A stretch of 64,000 bases of DNA, taken from Silene conica (lineage: Eukaryota; Streptophyta; Magnoliopsida; Caryophyllales; Caryophyllaceae). Below are positions 48,011 to 59,579 of the stretch, piece after piece (within the stretch, counting starts at the first letter, position 1; every line of letters starts with the position of its first letter). Below the pieces are notes generated by a model. That model saw nothing but the letters and a program-made list of their open reading frames with translations. It did no database searches and had not been told where the DNA came from. Location: positions 32,538,001 to 32,602,000 of the forward strand of contig CM055318.2 of the NCBI GenBank assembly GCA_029255685.2. The letters run 5' to 3'. Position numbers and translations under genes: made by a program.

Positions 48011-48505
48011 TGATATTGTGATGCGGGTCAAAGTGTCAACCAATATAAGGGTTTACGTAAAGAACGAATACGAAAATTAAAGGGATAAAACAATGACACA
48101 AGAGATTTTTGGTGACGCGGAAAAACCCGTTTAGGGAAACAACCGCGGGGGGAACGGAATCCCACCAATATTTTTACTATGATCGAAGATTTTGCTTGAT
48201 GATGTTTACAAGTGTATGCGCAAGTATTAGATTACAACGTATGAACCGAATGACTAAGAAATGACCTAGTCTCTCTTTTTATAGCTGCGAATTGCTGCTC
48301 AACTGACTCGGTTTTTGGTGCTGAAATGTGGGAGAGAATATAGGGGAATATCCTCTTAGGGTTTTGACCCATTCCCTTTCCTTTAAAAGCTCTTTTTTCT
48401 GCTCTGGGTTGTGCCTGGTCTGCATATGCTTTCCCCCTGCTCTGCTCCTGGCGTTAGGTTGTTTATTTATCTTCTGGGCCCAGTAGTGGATTTTTGGGCT
48501 AAACA
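48011..48505 (-). repeat. 3' LTR of element B
   Basis: On the minus strand this 495-bp segment starts TGTTTAGCCC and ends ACAATATCA. A TATA box (TATAAAAA, 48276-48283) lies mid-LTR. A polypurine tract adjoins the 5' side. The second LTR is outside the window, so the borders rest on these landmarks only. Confidence 0.7.
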
Positions 48506-48519
48506 ATTTCCCCCAAATT
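48506..48519 (-). other. Polypurine tract of element B
   Basis: Minus-strand AAATTTGGGGGAAAT directly precedes the LTR start TGTTTAG, as expected for the primer of plus-strand synthesis. Confidence 0.6.
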
Positions 48520-48753
48520 TCAGCCTTATTTCGGCTTTAATTGGGCTGGAATTTTCCTGTTCCCAACCTGGTTTCTGGAATTTACTTGGGTAGTTGAGGT
48601 TTTGCTGACGATGCTCACGTGGGCTGCCCACTAGGCTACTTTTTCAACCGCCTATTGATGGTACGTCCCCTCAACTATTTCAACTTCCCACTTGCATTTA
48701 CTTTCAACTTTTGAATTCAAATTTTACTCTTTCTTTTAACCGTTCCTTTCCCC

Positions 48754-48760
48754 TATAAAT
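48754..48760 (+). promoter_or_regulatory. TATA box of the antisense gene
   Basis: TATAAAT lies about 130 bp before the antisense gene's ATG, followed by a CT-rich leader. It is inside element B but outside the LTR, suggesting an internal promoter for the opposite strand. Confidence 0.6.
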
Positions 48761-48888
48761 TACCTCTCATCGGATTTTTTCACTTTTACCATCTCCAAAG
48801 TTTACTTCCTTTTACTTGCTTTCTCGCTCTTTCTTGCTTTTTCTTGCTTTTCTTCTCTCAGTAAAAACCTTTTACCACTTCTTTCGTC

Positions 48889-51003
48889 ATGTCTGCTCCT
48901 GGGTCTCCTTCCGCTACTCCTTCCAATACTCCTGCTCCTGAGGGATCTGCTGGGTCTAGTTCTGCTTCGGGGGACTATTCTGGTCCTTTTCCGTCGCAGA
49001 AGTTACTTGCGGCTAAGCACTTATGCGACTCTTCTTTCAACGAATCTCATGCTTCTTTCATTAAGCTTCGTTTCGGATTCCCGGAGGGAGTGGTCTATCA
49101 CTTTCCTCTCGCCGGCGAGAAGGCCGATTTTGAGAGGGAGGGATGGACTTGTCTCTATGAGTATCCTTTCCGTCTGGGTCTCAGTTTTCCTTTTCCTGAC
49201 TTGATTGTAGATTTTCTGAAGTTAACTAAACTTGCTATGTGTCAGATTGCTCCGCATGCATGGAGAATCTTGCTCAGTATTTGTGCTCTGAACCGTGAAC
49301 GGGGGCTGAACATTGGTGTGGCTGACTTGGGGCAGTGGTTCGCTCCTCGTTCTCTGGGTCATTCGCAGTGCACAATTCGTAGTCATGATAATATGCCTTC
49401 TGCCATTATTTTTTCCACCACTCCGGATGATAGTAAGTGGTTTACCCGTTTTATCTTCGTCAAGATTGACACATTGCGTTCCTCTCCTGACTATATTTTC
49501 TCTGCATGGCAGCCCGTGGAAGGTACTGGTTTTCGCTTTAGCATTCCTCCGATTTTTCTTACTTTATTGCTTCTTCGTTTGTTTCTGACGGTTTGTTAGT
49601 CTCTGCAGGTCGTAGCTTGGCTAAGTTTCCTGACTCTGCTGATCCTCCTGCTTCCAAGGCCAAGCTCCTGGACCTTCCTCCCGAGGAGAGGACGTTCTCC
49701 AAACTGGTCCGGGATGCTGCTGTTCTGGTGGTGAAGAAGGAGGGTACGGTATTTTTGGTGTTCTTTGTTTTCTTTGGGTGGTCCTGCGTTAATTCTACTC
49801 TGATTTCTGCTGTCACCTTTTCAGGCAAGCCCAGAGTAGATGTGAGCAGGGTGATGCAGCTGCGCAGAAAGAGGTTGGCTTCTGGGGACGCGGGGTCCTC
49901 GAAGAAGACAAAAATGGACGTTGTGGAGGGGAGCTCTGCTGGAGCCGGGTCCAAGGCTGCCCCTATTGAAGTTGATACCGTTGATCTGGTCCAGGAACCT
50001 GTTGCTGAGGCTCCCTATGTTGATCCTTCTCCTCTCAAGATTCCTCCCTCCATTCCTACTCCTGGTTACAAGCCAGTTTTGGAGCAGCTGCCTCTGCCAC
50101 CTTCTGGAGAAGGTTTATCCTCCTCTTCTTCTTTGCGCCTGGAGCTCCCAGCGGATTTTGGTGGGTCCAGGACCCATCTCTGGCCTACTTTGGACTCACT
50201 ACTTTTCCCCGCCTCTGCCTCTATTATGGAAACTCGTCCTTTCAAGGACTTGATCAGGCGTACTGCGGAGGTTTCCTTTGAGGTAACCCTCCTTTTTCCT
50301 TCCCTTTTCTCTTCTCTTTTCTTTCTTCTGTTTTCCCTGACCTGGTCTGGACGTCCAGGTCCTGGAGCTGTCACTTTGTGCTAAACGACAGAGTGAGGCC
50401 TTGCTGGCTGAACTCCATTGCTCGAAGGCAGCTCAATCTGAGGCTCTGAGGAGGAGGCAGGAGGTGGAGAGGATGCAGGAGGCCCTGGCGAAGAAGGAGC
50501 GGGAGTTATCAGAGAAGTTAAGATTGGAGGAGACCTTGAGGGAAAGTCTGCGGCAGGCTGTTGAGCATTCTCGCCAGGATGTGGCTAAGGGCCAGGAGAT
50601 GCTCAAAGCTCAGGAGGAGGCTTCTCAGAACCAGCTAGCCACGGCTCACTCTAAGCTGGAGAGGGCCTTGACTTCAGAGGCGGACCTGGTGCTGAAGGTG
50701 GAGGCTCTGGAGCAGAAGAAGGCTGGTCTGCAGAGGGCGTTAATTGAAGCTGTTGCTTATACTGCTGCTGAGACCCGGGTGAAGTGTGTTCGGGAGTTCC
50801 AGGAGGGTAGCCATACTACCTGGGACTTAGCAGCTTTGGAGAAGGCCTTTGCTTCTGACTTTCCCGAGGGTTTAAACATGGACCTGATTTCTGACGATGA
50901 TGAGGAAGAAGATGGGGTGGGGTCCCAAGACGTTGGAGAGGAGGTGACCTCTGACCCCACCGATGCTGATGTAGCTGCTGCTGGGCCTACTCCTGATGAG
51001 TAG
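48889..51003 (+). CDS. Antisense extra gene of Tat element B (Transposase_28 / putative gypsy-type transposon domain)
   Basis: Four exons (48889-49522, 49609-49743, 49825-50282, 50359-51003) are separated by 86-, 81- and 76-bp GT-AG introns, phases consistent, encoding 623 aa without stops. Exon 1 has a Ser/Pro/Ala leader, then a domain I recognise as the 'putative gypsy type transposon' family (SFIKLRFGFPEGVVYHFPLA, YPFRLGLSFPFPDLIVDFLK, FAPRSLGHSQ). Exon 2 and the start of exon 3 carry basic segments (MQLRRKRLASG, SSKKTKMD), a possible nuclear signal. Exon 4 is mostly coiled coil and ends in an acidic patch (SDDDEEEDG). It runs opposite to gag-pol and is convergent with integrase, its stop lying 654 bp from the integrase stop. 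Its own TATA box is at 48754. Function of such extra ORFs is unknown; an intact spliced frame suggests recent selection or a young insertion. Confidence 0.8.
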
Positions 51004-51657
51004 GTCTTTAAAAATTTATCTGCTGGGCCTTAGTATGGGCGTTAATATTTTTTTTGAACTTTGGATGCCCCTGCGTGGGCTTAGCTGTTGTAATTTTTTG
51101 CTGCTGGTCCGGGTGGACCAGTAAAAAACAATGCTGTTTTGGGGCTGCCTTGGGCAGCCTTTCTTTTAATCGTATGACCCCCGTTGTATGGGGTTTTGCT
51201 CTTATCTTGTTGCTTTCTGCCGTTTTTCTGGCGTTTTCTCTTTTGTACATGCATGTTTCGTTTGTGTTTTGGCCATCGCTGTTTTGGTGTGCTGGCCTGG
51301 TGTTTTGTATACCCATCCCTATACTAGGGTGCCAGGCTTAACTTAGGTTCTCCTGCGATCAGTGCAGATTTCCTCTTTAGGTCAGTCCACTAGGATAAGT
51401 AAATTCTGGTCCAGAAAATAAGTAGTGAAATTTTTCCTTTTTTTTTTAAAAGATTTAAAAATTTGAAAATATACTAAGGTTTGAAATTACAAGACTTAGA
51501 TTACTAAACTTAAAAAATAAAGGCAAGATATTATTCTAAACTCAGGTTTATATAAAAAATATAAAGGCAAAACAAAATTTTAGGCTGAACCAGAGTACAC
51601 TTTATACAGAATAGAACCTGAGTCTAAGGGAGCTGCTCTGGTCTGGTGGAGGCACCT
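51004..51657. other. Convergent 3' region between antisense gene and integrase
   Basis: No gene is seen. Both transcription units end into this interval, so it should contain overlapping 3' UTRs. The part from 51410 to 51600 is A/T-rich; the earlier part is G/T-rich on the plus strand. Confidence 0.5.
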
Positions 51658-53954
51658 TTAGACGATATACTTTTTTAAGTGAAGTATATTCCATGATCTG
51701 GGTATCATTTCCCCTTCCATTGTCATTAGCCTGTAGGCCCCATTACCAACTATGCTCTCGATTTGGTATGGACCCTCCCAGTTGTAGGCGAATTTTCCGG
51801 CTTGTCGGTTTTTGGTGTTTTGGAACACCTTTCTCAGGACCAGGTCTCCTACTTGCAGGGTTCTGATCCTGACATTCTTGTTGTAGCTTCGAGCCACCAT
51901 CTGCTTGTACGAGGCCATTCTGACGTAGGCACTGGTCCTGAGTTCATCAACAGTGTCCAGGCTACTGGCCAATTCCACTTGGTTCTGGTCCTCAGTTATA
52001 CGCCCGTACCTGTGGGTTGGGACTTTGACCTCAGAGGGAATTACCGCTTCTGCTCCGAAGACAAGGCTGAAGAGGGTCTGACCTGTTGCTACTTTCAGAG
52101 TAGTTCTGTCAGCCCACAGGACCAGAGGAAGTTCCTCTGCCCATTTCCCTCCCATTTCTTGTAGTTTCTTTTTCATATTCTCAATGATGATTTTATTACT
52201 AGACTCAGCTTGTCCATTGGACTGGGGGTTCCTGGGGGTATATTTCTGGAGTGATACATTCCACTCAGCACAGAAAGCCTTGGTTTTCTTCCCAATGAAT
52301 TGGGAACCATTGTCACATATTATTTCTGAAGGTATGCCAAATCTGGTGAATATATTGCGCTTAATAAAAGAGATGACCTGTGCTTCGGTGGTCTGGGTGA
52401 ACGATTCTGCTTCGATCCACTTAGAAAAGTAATCTGTCATGGCTAGCATGTATAGCTTGTTTCCTGGTGCTCTGGGGAGAGGTCCCACAATATCCATCCC
52501 CCACTTCATAAAAGGCCATGGGGATATGATCGGGTGCAGAGGCTCTGCTGGTTGGTGATTGACAGATGCGTGCCTTTGACAGGCGTCACATTTCCTTGCA
52601 TACTCCTTCGCATCCTTGCGCATTGTGGGCCAGAAGTATCCCATTCTGAGGGCTCTATTGGACAGGCTTCTTCCCCCTGCATGATTTCCACATTCCCCGC
52701 TGTGGAGGTCATGCAAGACTGTCTGTGCCTCAGTCTGGTCCAAGCATCGCAGATATGGCCCTGCTAATGATTTCCGGAACAGGATTCCATCAATTAGTAG
52801 GAATCTGGAGGCCTTCATTCTGAAACTGCGTGCTTCTTTCTTACTGCTGGGCTGGATATCCTGCTGCAACCAGTCCAGGTATGGCTTTCGCCAGTCTTGT
52901 TCTGACTCCTGGTCTGGGTTGTTGCTGCAGATAGGTAGCTCCTCCTGGTCCGAGTCTGGTCCAGGAATGGCTGGTCTGAGGACATGGGTGATTGGAATAC
53001 TGGCTATGTCGGCTGGTTTGAAGGTTGAGCCTAGAGTTGCTAGTGCATCCGCTTCTGCGTTCTGCTCTCTGGGTACTTGCTGGATGCAGAATTCCACGAA
53101 TCTGCTGATTAACTCCTTGCTACACATAAGTAGGCCGCCATTGTGGGGTCTCTTGCTTCGTATGTTCCATTGACATGGTTCACAATTAGTTGTGAATCAC
53201 TGTATACATTGACATGGTCAATTCCCATGTCCAGGGCTAGATGCAGTCCCAGGACTAGGGCTTCATACTCAGCCACATTATTTGTGGTCTTGAACTCACA
53301 TCGGACTGCCTGGGTGATTAGATCCCCTTCTGGTGATCGTAGGATCAACCCAACTCCGGACCCTCTGGCGTTTGAAGCTCCATCTACTCGTAACTCCCAG
53401 GTGCCTGGTTTGACACCCTGGTGTAGGTGCAGGATTTCCTGCTCTGCTTGGGTCTGGAGTGCTGGGCTGAAATCGGAGACGAAGTCTGCGAGGGCTTGTG
53501 ACTTTATGGCTGTGCGTTGTTCAAACTGGAGGTCATATCCACTGAGGTGCACAGACCACTTAGCCATTCGTCCTGATAATTCTGGCTTTCTCATAACCGT
53601 CTTGAGTGGGTGATTGGTAACCACTGAGATGGTATGAGACTCGAAGTACGGACGCAGCTTATAGGATGTTGTGACCAATGCCAATACTAGTTTCTCCAGT
53701 GAGGTATACCTTGCTTCTGCCGGCAGTAATGACTTGCTGACGTAGTACACCGGGTGCTGAGATCCTTCGTGCTGTCGGACCAGAACTGCACTTACTGCTG
53801 CTTCGGTTACTGAGAGGTACAGGAGCAGGACCTCCCCCTGCTCTGGTTTGGATAGCAGGGGTGGGCTGCTCAGGTACTGCTTTAGTTCCTGGAATGCTTT
53901 TTCGTGCTCTGGTGTCCAATCAAACTTCTGGCTTTTTCTAAGGATATCATAGAA
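51658..53954 (-). pseudogene. RNase H and integrase of Tat element B (one frameshift)
   Basis: From the insertion site at 53954 the frame continues the RT-RNase H hinge (YYVSKSLLPAEARYTSLEKL). A second, archaeal-type RNase H domain typical of Tat follows (ELRVDGASNARGSGVGLIL, NNVAEYEALVLGL, YSDSQLIVNHV). After AAYLC an extra GT (TGTGT near 53122-53128) shifts the frame; the downstream frame starts MCSKELISRFVEFCI. Integrase then has the HHCC finger (HDLHSGECGNHAGG, CDACQRH), and the catalytic triad is visible in MDIVGP, CDNGSQF and NGQAESSNK. The C-terminal part ends PRSWNILHLKKYIV. Apart from the dinucleotide insertion and element C, the region looks intact. Confidence 0.9.
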
Positions 53955-53959
53955 TAATC

Positions 53960-56031
53960 TGATGCGTGCCTATTTTATGATGTTTTACATCTATTTTTAC
54001 ACGCATTTTGTCGCTCATTTACTATGTTTTAGCCTTTATTTCCCAACAATTGTCTACTTTCGTATTTTTATGCTCTTTTGCAGATTTATGCGGAAAAGGG
54101 GCGATTTTATACCAAATTTATGCCCTCGGGACTTTTTATGACTAAGGACAAGAAGGAACGAAGCCTAGCGCACATTTCAAGGCCTAAAGATAACTTTTAC
54201 AAGCAAAGAATCGATCTTCGATGTAGCAGCCTATTTCAAATGGCTATATCTCGAGTTCTAGAGCTGATAATGGAGTGATTCCAGTTGGAGGTGAAAGCTT
54301 ATCCTCTTAGCTTTCCAACGCCGCGAGAATCGCTTGATTACGATAAGTAACGAAGAAATGGCAGCTGTTTTAAGATCGATGCGCGCTGTAGTCCCGACAA
54401 TCAGGTCGACCGACCAACAAAGTAGGTCGACCGACCAGATACCTATTGGAAAAGCCCAGAATTTGCCTGAAGCCCAGAAATTGCATGAAATCCGTAAAGC
54501 GGTCGACCGACCGAAAATACTGGTCGACCGACCACAGCTCCGACCCAGAAGTTTCCGAAAAGCCCATACAAGTGTTTAGGTCATTAGGAAACTCTTTAAT
54601 TCTGCCTATATAAGCTAATTCAGTCCACAATTCAGAGGATCATCAAGTTCTTAATCTAGTTTTCTATCAATAGAATTAGCATCAAGTTCTTAATCTAGTT
54701 TTCTATCATAGATTTTATTCAAGCTTTCATCTTTGTTCTTAGAATTTCCAATTAAGTTGTAAGTTTGCTACAATTCAATCTTTCCTTTTCAATTAATCTT
54801 GTTGTTCATCTTATTGTTGTTTCTCAATTCATGTTTCCTCTTTGTTATCATCTTTAATTATGTTAATTCCTTTGATGTTCTTAATTCTTGTTATTATTAA
54901 TTTTATGATAAAGATTATGCATAGCTAATTCTTGTGATTAGGAATTAGGGGAACCATGGTAGAGGCTTGATTTTGATAAGTTTGATGATTGAATCACCAA
55001 TCCCCCATTGTTGTTGGTGAACTAATCCTTAGGATTGAAAGATTATTAGGATTAGTTTAACAACAACTTTGGGATTGCCCTTGAACGAAAGTTTAGTGCT
55101 TTTCTAGGAACCCTAAGACCGTAAGGATTGGGTAGAATATTGACCTAAAGGTTTATTCTTTGTTCCTTGGGATTGTGTTATTTGATTATTTTACCCTTCA
55201 TTAACTTGTTTTAACCATGGGGAACCGAAGTTCCTAATCTCCTTTTCATCTTATTTTAATTTCCTTTATTATTATTGCATGTTTAGATTTATGTTCTTTA
55301 TGATTTTCATGTTTACTCCTATTTTTATTATTGTTCCAGTAACTATGAATAGCTAAATTTCATATGTTAGGATGTAGGGAGTAAATATGCGAAGGTAGTA
55401 TAAATTCCGAATCGACGTGTTGCAGGGTGGAGGTCGGCCGACCGGGTTAGTTGGTCGGTCGACCGATACGCGTATGAATTCTGTTTCGCTTTTATCTGTA
55501 GACTATAATAACCTACAATGAGACCAAAAGGAGACTTGTAGGATGTTAGTATTGACCTACCCAAGATTGAGAGATTTGGGAAGGGCATTGGTTTACATCT
55601 TAAGACGGATAGGTTACTTAAGACTGAAAGGTTTGTGACCTAGAATTTAGGAATCACCCTTATTGTTGACACCCAATAATTGTGAGACCTAGGAACTAAT
55701 AGCATAGACCTAAAAGGATATGTTACACCCCTTACGCGACTGCTATACATGTTGACTTAGGATTTATAGTATCTTAGCTGTTTATTACCCGAACATCCTA
55801 GCATCTCTTTTATTATATTTTTATTCTCATCTTTATTTACTTGTTTTATTTTATATTTGTTTTAGATTTAGCAACAACCAATCAAACCCCCTCTCTTTAT
55901 TATTTTATAGATTAAAAATTAGCAAACGGAATTAACCTTGTCTCTCTGTGGTTCGACCCTTACTATCACTATCTATAGTTTTAGTTTGGTTTATAAATAT
56001 TATCTTTGACACCCCTCAACGACGGGTGTCA
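53960..56031 (+). repeat. 5' LTR of element C
   Basis: The LTR contains a TATATAA promoter motif (54607-54613). It carries a 34-bp direct duplication ATCAAGTTCTTAATCTAGTTTTCTATCA-like at about 54640-54710 and three of the 21-bp-phased dyad pairs. Reading frames inside it are not supported as genes. Confidence 0.95.
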
Positions 56032-56036
56032 AATTT

Positions 56037-56054
56037 TGGCGCCGTTGCCGGGGA
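56037..56054 (+). other. Primer-binding site of element C
   Basis: TGGCGCCGTTGCCGGGGA, five bases after the 5' LTR, is the tRNA-Asp-type site widely used by Athila and related plant gypsy elements. Confidence 0.85.
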
Positions 56055-56181
56055 GACGGTATAATTTTGTTTGTTAATTTTTAGTTTATTTTTCTTGTCT
56101 TAAGGAACTTAGGTTCCTTAAGACCGTTGCTTACCTTTTCTTCTAGTTTTGTTTTAGAAGACAGGTTTTTGAGAGGAAGAC

Positions 56182-57555
56182 TTGAGTACTCTCAGTGCTA
56201 TTGCAATCATGCCTACTATGTCCGAATTAGAAGCGACTTTTCAAAGCTTCATGACTCAAATGGCGGAAATAAATAAAAAACAAGAAGCAATTGACAAGAG
56301 TATTGAAAGGCAATTAGTAATCATAGCTAATCAGATTGCTAGCTCTCCAGTTGGTTGTAAGAGTTCCAAAGAGACATTAAATGCTATAGATCTCAGGAGT
56401 GGTCGTGCTTATGAGGGACCAACCCCAAAGGATGATGATGCCAAAGTTCAGGATGAAGAAATCGATCCCGTGCACAGGACAGGAGGTCGACCGACCACAA
56501 CATTAGGTCGACCGACCCCGACGCCTGTCGTGAGATCAGTTTCTACAGACCAGAAAAATTCCGATAATACAGAAGTCGGTCGACCGACCACTGTACCAGG
56601 TCGACCGACCAGGGTTCCTGAGCGGATTGTGGATTCACCTCCTAACATACCTGACTCTCCTCTCGTCAATGACTCAACGGAGATTCTGAAGTTAAAAGAG
56701 CCAAGGCTTGCCGATTCCGCGACAAGCATTGTGGTCCCGTGTCCGTATCATTTGGAGAAATTAATGTTGGAACATCAGTCCAAAAAAATCTTGGAGAGGT
56801 ATGAGGGCGTTGATATTAGTAACCCAGATATTTCTGTCAAGTGTGATCCCATCACACCCATTACTGAAGAGTCGCTCATTCTTAAGGATGAGAATAATAG
56901 GTTACTTGATTCCCTCTCCCTCCCCGTTGATGATACTATCTTGGATCTAGAAACAACCAATGAGTTAGACTTTCACCCCTTGACTGACCAACCTATTTTT
57001 GTAGGTATTAGTGATGACCATGTTCCTAACATAATTGAACCCTCTGTTGATGAACCTTGTTTTTTGCAGGATTCATTTATTGACATTCCTGATGTTTTTA
57101 ATATTAGTGAATGTTCTATGCAAGGATCCTTTTCAAAGGATCCTTCGGAGGCTTTGATGTGTTTTGAGGCATGTGCAGGTGAATCTCTTACTCAGGAGGC
57201 TGATTTGGATGCTCCAGATATTACAGCACTAGTGACAGAGTCTATAGGCAGTAGGAAGAGAGATGTTCTCGATCGAGTAGTACCACTTACTCGATCAAAT
57301 GCTGTAGAGAACGAGGTCACTCAAGCAAGTGATCATTTGGCTGAAAAGAAGAGCCCAAGGAAGAAGAGACCAAGGAAGGTGTCGACCCACGACTTGGGAG
57401 TCGACAACCCTAGGAGATGGATGGCTAGAGCTATGGATGATGACCCACCCATCTACATGGTGGAGAGAAAATCATCTACCCAAATCACCATAGCTGAAGG
57501 AGTAGCCTGTAGTCAGAGCCCTTGGTCAAAGAAACGCCGAATCCTTCGCGGATGA
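56182..57555 (+). CDS. ORF of element C with gag-tail similarity
   Basis: A 457-codon frame, with M10 (MPTMSELEATFQ) as an alternative start. The N-terminal part is a coiled-coil-like segment followed by LNAIDLRSGRAYEGP, which resembles the C-terminal end of Athila-type gag. Then come two 7-codon-periodic GRPT.TLGRPT / GRPTTVPGRPT stretches, coded by the 21-bp dyad pairs at 56485 and 56578. The remaining acidic segment (IVVPCPYHLEKLML onward) and basic end (KKSPRKKRPRK, SPWSKKRRILRG) match no family I know. The matrix/capsid core and zinc knuckle are absent. It may be a surviving gag tail or an element-specific protein; whether it is translated is unknown. Confidence 0.55.
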   Translation: MSTLSAIAIMPTMSELEATFQSFMTQMAEINKKQEAIDKSIERQLVIIANQIASSPVGCKSSKETLNAIDLRSGRAYEGPTPKDDDAKVQDEEIDPVHRTGGRPTTTLGRPTPTPVVRSVSTDQKNSDNTEVGRPTTVPGRPTRVPERIVDSPPNIPDSPLVNDSTEILKLKEPRLADSATSIVVPCPYHLEKLMLEHQSKKILERYEGVDISNPDISVKCDPITPITEESLILKDENNRLLDSLSLPVDDTILDLETTNELDFHPLTDQPIFVGISDDHVPNIIEPSVDEPCFLQDSFIDIPDVFNISECSMQGSFSKDPSEALMCFEACAGESLTQEADLDAPDITALVTESIGSRKRDVLDRVVPLTRSNAVENEVTQASDHLAEKKSPRKKRPRKVSTHDLGVDNPRRWMARAMDDDPPIYMVERKSSTQITIAEGVACSQSPWSKKRRILRG

Positions 57556-59559
57556 CTTCTTCTTTTTGCTCGTTTCTGTTTTTCTTAAGATATTTTTTTT
57601 GTTTTGCTAAGACTTTCTTGCTTGCTTTCTTTAAGTTTTTAGGACAACTTTTTTTGTGTTTGCGTAGTTAAGACTTTTTGGACTTGTTCTGGGATCTCGC
57701 GCATTTGTTGGGCGCATATTTATTGCTTTTTCAGGTTTTTACGAAGAAACGGAGATCGTTGAGACTCAGAGGGTCGACCGACCAGATACACCAGTCGGTC
57801 GACCTAGCCGCCGTATCGCTGAATTCCTGTTTTCTGCAGGAAAGGTCGGTCGACCTGTCCTCTAGGTCGGTCGACCTACCCGTCCGTCGCAGTCTTTCGT
57901 TTCTTCCTCGGGAACCGTGTAACCGTCTTTGGTACTTGAGTGGCACTGCTGGCCACCAAAACCTCCCAGCTTACGCTGGTTTGGGGAGGTTTTTCTCATG
58001 CGCTTCATAATCCAGTGAGTTCTTTCCAGTTTTCCTTAGTTTTATTTTCCTTGCATCTTTCCTTTAATTTTCTGAAACCTTTACTTAGGCTAATGCACAA
58101 TGGGGACATTGTGCGGGTTGGTTTGGGGAATGGTTTCGTGTCACATGCATTGCATTCTGTCACACGTTTATTGCATTTCCGTATTGCATTGTTCTTTTCT
58201 TTATTTTCCTTATATATACAAAAATCCAAAAAAATTAAAAAATTCAAAAATTCCAAAAAAAAAAAATGCACGTTTATTTTAGCATATAGGTCGAGTCGGA
58301 ACGAAAGTATTTCAAGGATGATTTAGCTATCCTACATGTTTATGCCTTTACCTTGCCTTGTCAACTTGTTTTAGTATAAGAGTCTTTTGCATATCTACGA
58401 GTTTTTTGTCAACTTGCATATCTTGAGACTTGACTTATACCTTGGCGACCTACTTATACATTCTAAGTTTTAGAGCCTTATTCCTGGTTTCATTCTTAAA
58501 CCAGTCGTCTAGGATGTGAGTAGTACTCCCCTTGGAACATGTTACATCAATATGCATAAACATGAACTTGAATTGCTATATACTTGTTTTACTATCTCGT
58601 TTTGTGAGTCTTGATACGTGCATTTGGGATCCCTTTTCTCATATTTACCCATAAGCCTTACATAGCCAGAATTGCCTTTTTATTTCCCCAAAATTACATC
58701 CCATACTTAGCCTACCCTTCCAAGCTAGTATCTGTGGTCTTTGGTTTAATCTTGAGACATCTTGGTTGTATGCTATCATGAGCAAAAAGAGAAAAGAAAG
58801 AAAGAAAAAAAAAAAAAAAAAAAGAAAAAGAACAAGAAAAATTCAGAAAAAGAAAAAAAAAAGAAAAACGAAAAAATCCGGAAAATACGGAAGTCAGTCG
58901 ACCGACCAGCTTCTTGGGTCGGCCGACCACCTGACATCATCAAAAAAAAAATTCGTTCCAAAAATCCCTTTCTTTTATATGTTATCACTCCCGTACCTCA
59001 TTCAAAAATATTTGGGAGTCCTTTCTTATATATAATGTGAGAGTTGTGCTACAAAAGAGCACCTTCTTAATATCAAAAGTTGTGAAATATGTTGTTGGGA
59101 ACCGGTTTTACTAGCTTGGCTACTAACCCCACATATCCAAAAATATCTTAACCACTTTTACCTTTTACCTCACATATCTTTCATTACCTCAATTGCATGT
59201 ATCTGGGTCACTTAATAAGATTGTTATACAAAGTTGTAGAATTCTTGTTCATGTTAGATTGCAGGCATGTTTCCATGGGTCGCAGTTAGGTGAGTGTCAT
59301 TACAATATACTTCTTTCTATCTTTTACATATACTCACCCTTGCTTCATGAGTGTCTCGAGCGTACCGCGAGAGTCCATGGTATAAAGTCTCTATAGTCTT
59401 TATGTTTGCAAGTTTGACGACCCTATAACTCGTTTGCATGATTTGAATGCTTTCTCATTTTGTACTTGGCATTGGTTTAGGCTTACATGTAAATTTCGCT
59501 CTGAGATTGAAATCGTTCCATTAGTTAAGATCGAGTTTATTTCTTGCTTGAGGGCAAGC
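57556..59559. other. Non-coding 3' interior of element C
   Basis: No supported gene. It contains three dyad pairs, a TGCACAATGGGGACATTGTGC palindrome-like motif at about 58094 that resembles sequences before the 3' end of Athila-type elements, and an A-rich purine tract at 58780-58890. Confidence 0.55.
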
Positions 59560-59579
59560 AAGTTTTGGTTTGGGGAATT
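59560..59579 (+). other. Polypurine tract of element C
   Basis: AAGTTTTGGTTTGGGGAATT directly precedes the 3' LTR start. It is a T-interrupted polypurine tract of the kind found in plant gypsy elements. Confidence 0.7.

Larger units (their letters stand above)
54404..58928. repeat. Paired GGTCGRYCGACC dyads, fixed 21-bp phase
   Basis: Pairs, as start positions of the 12-mers: 54404/54425, 54501/54522, 55432/55453 (5' LTR); 56485/56506, 56578/56599 (ORF); 57772/57793, 57844/57865, 58896/58917 (non-coding). The 3' LTR repeats the first three at 60024/60045, 60121/60142 and 61052/61073. Every pair has a 9-nt spacer, and the spacers are unrelated (AACAAAGTA, GAAAATACT, GGGTTAGTT, ACAACATTA, ACTGTACCA, AGATACACC, TGTCCTCTA, AGCTTCTTG). 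The core is GGTCG-AC/GT/GC-CGACC; two members have A for the first G. I found no unpaired full copy and none outside this element. Confidence 0.93.

Noticed and set aside
54078..54278. Identical 66-codon frames in both LTRs of element C (also 59698-59898)
   Set aside because: Identity follows from LTR identity. They lie in the non-coding LTR and no domain is visible.
57381..57405. Two GTCGAC sites 19 bp apart in element C
   Set aside because: Neither matches the 12-bp dyad and the spacing is not 21 bp, so they were not counted with the paired motif.
58762..59040. Lysine-rich frames at 58.8 kb
   Set aside because: They come from an A-rich purine tract in the non-coding interior of element C.
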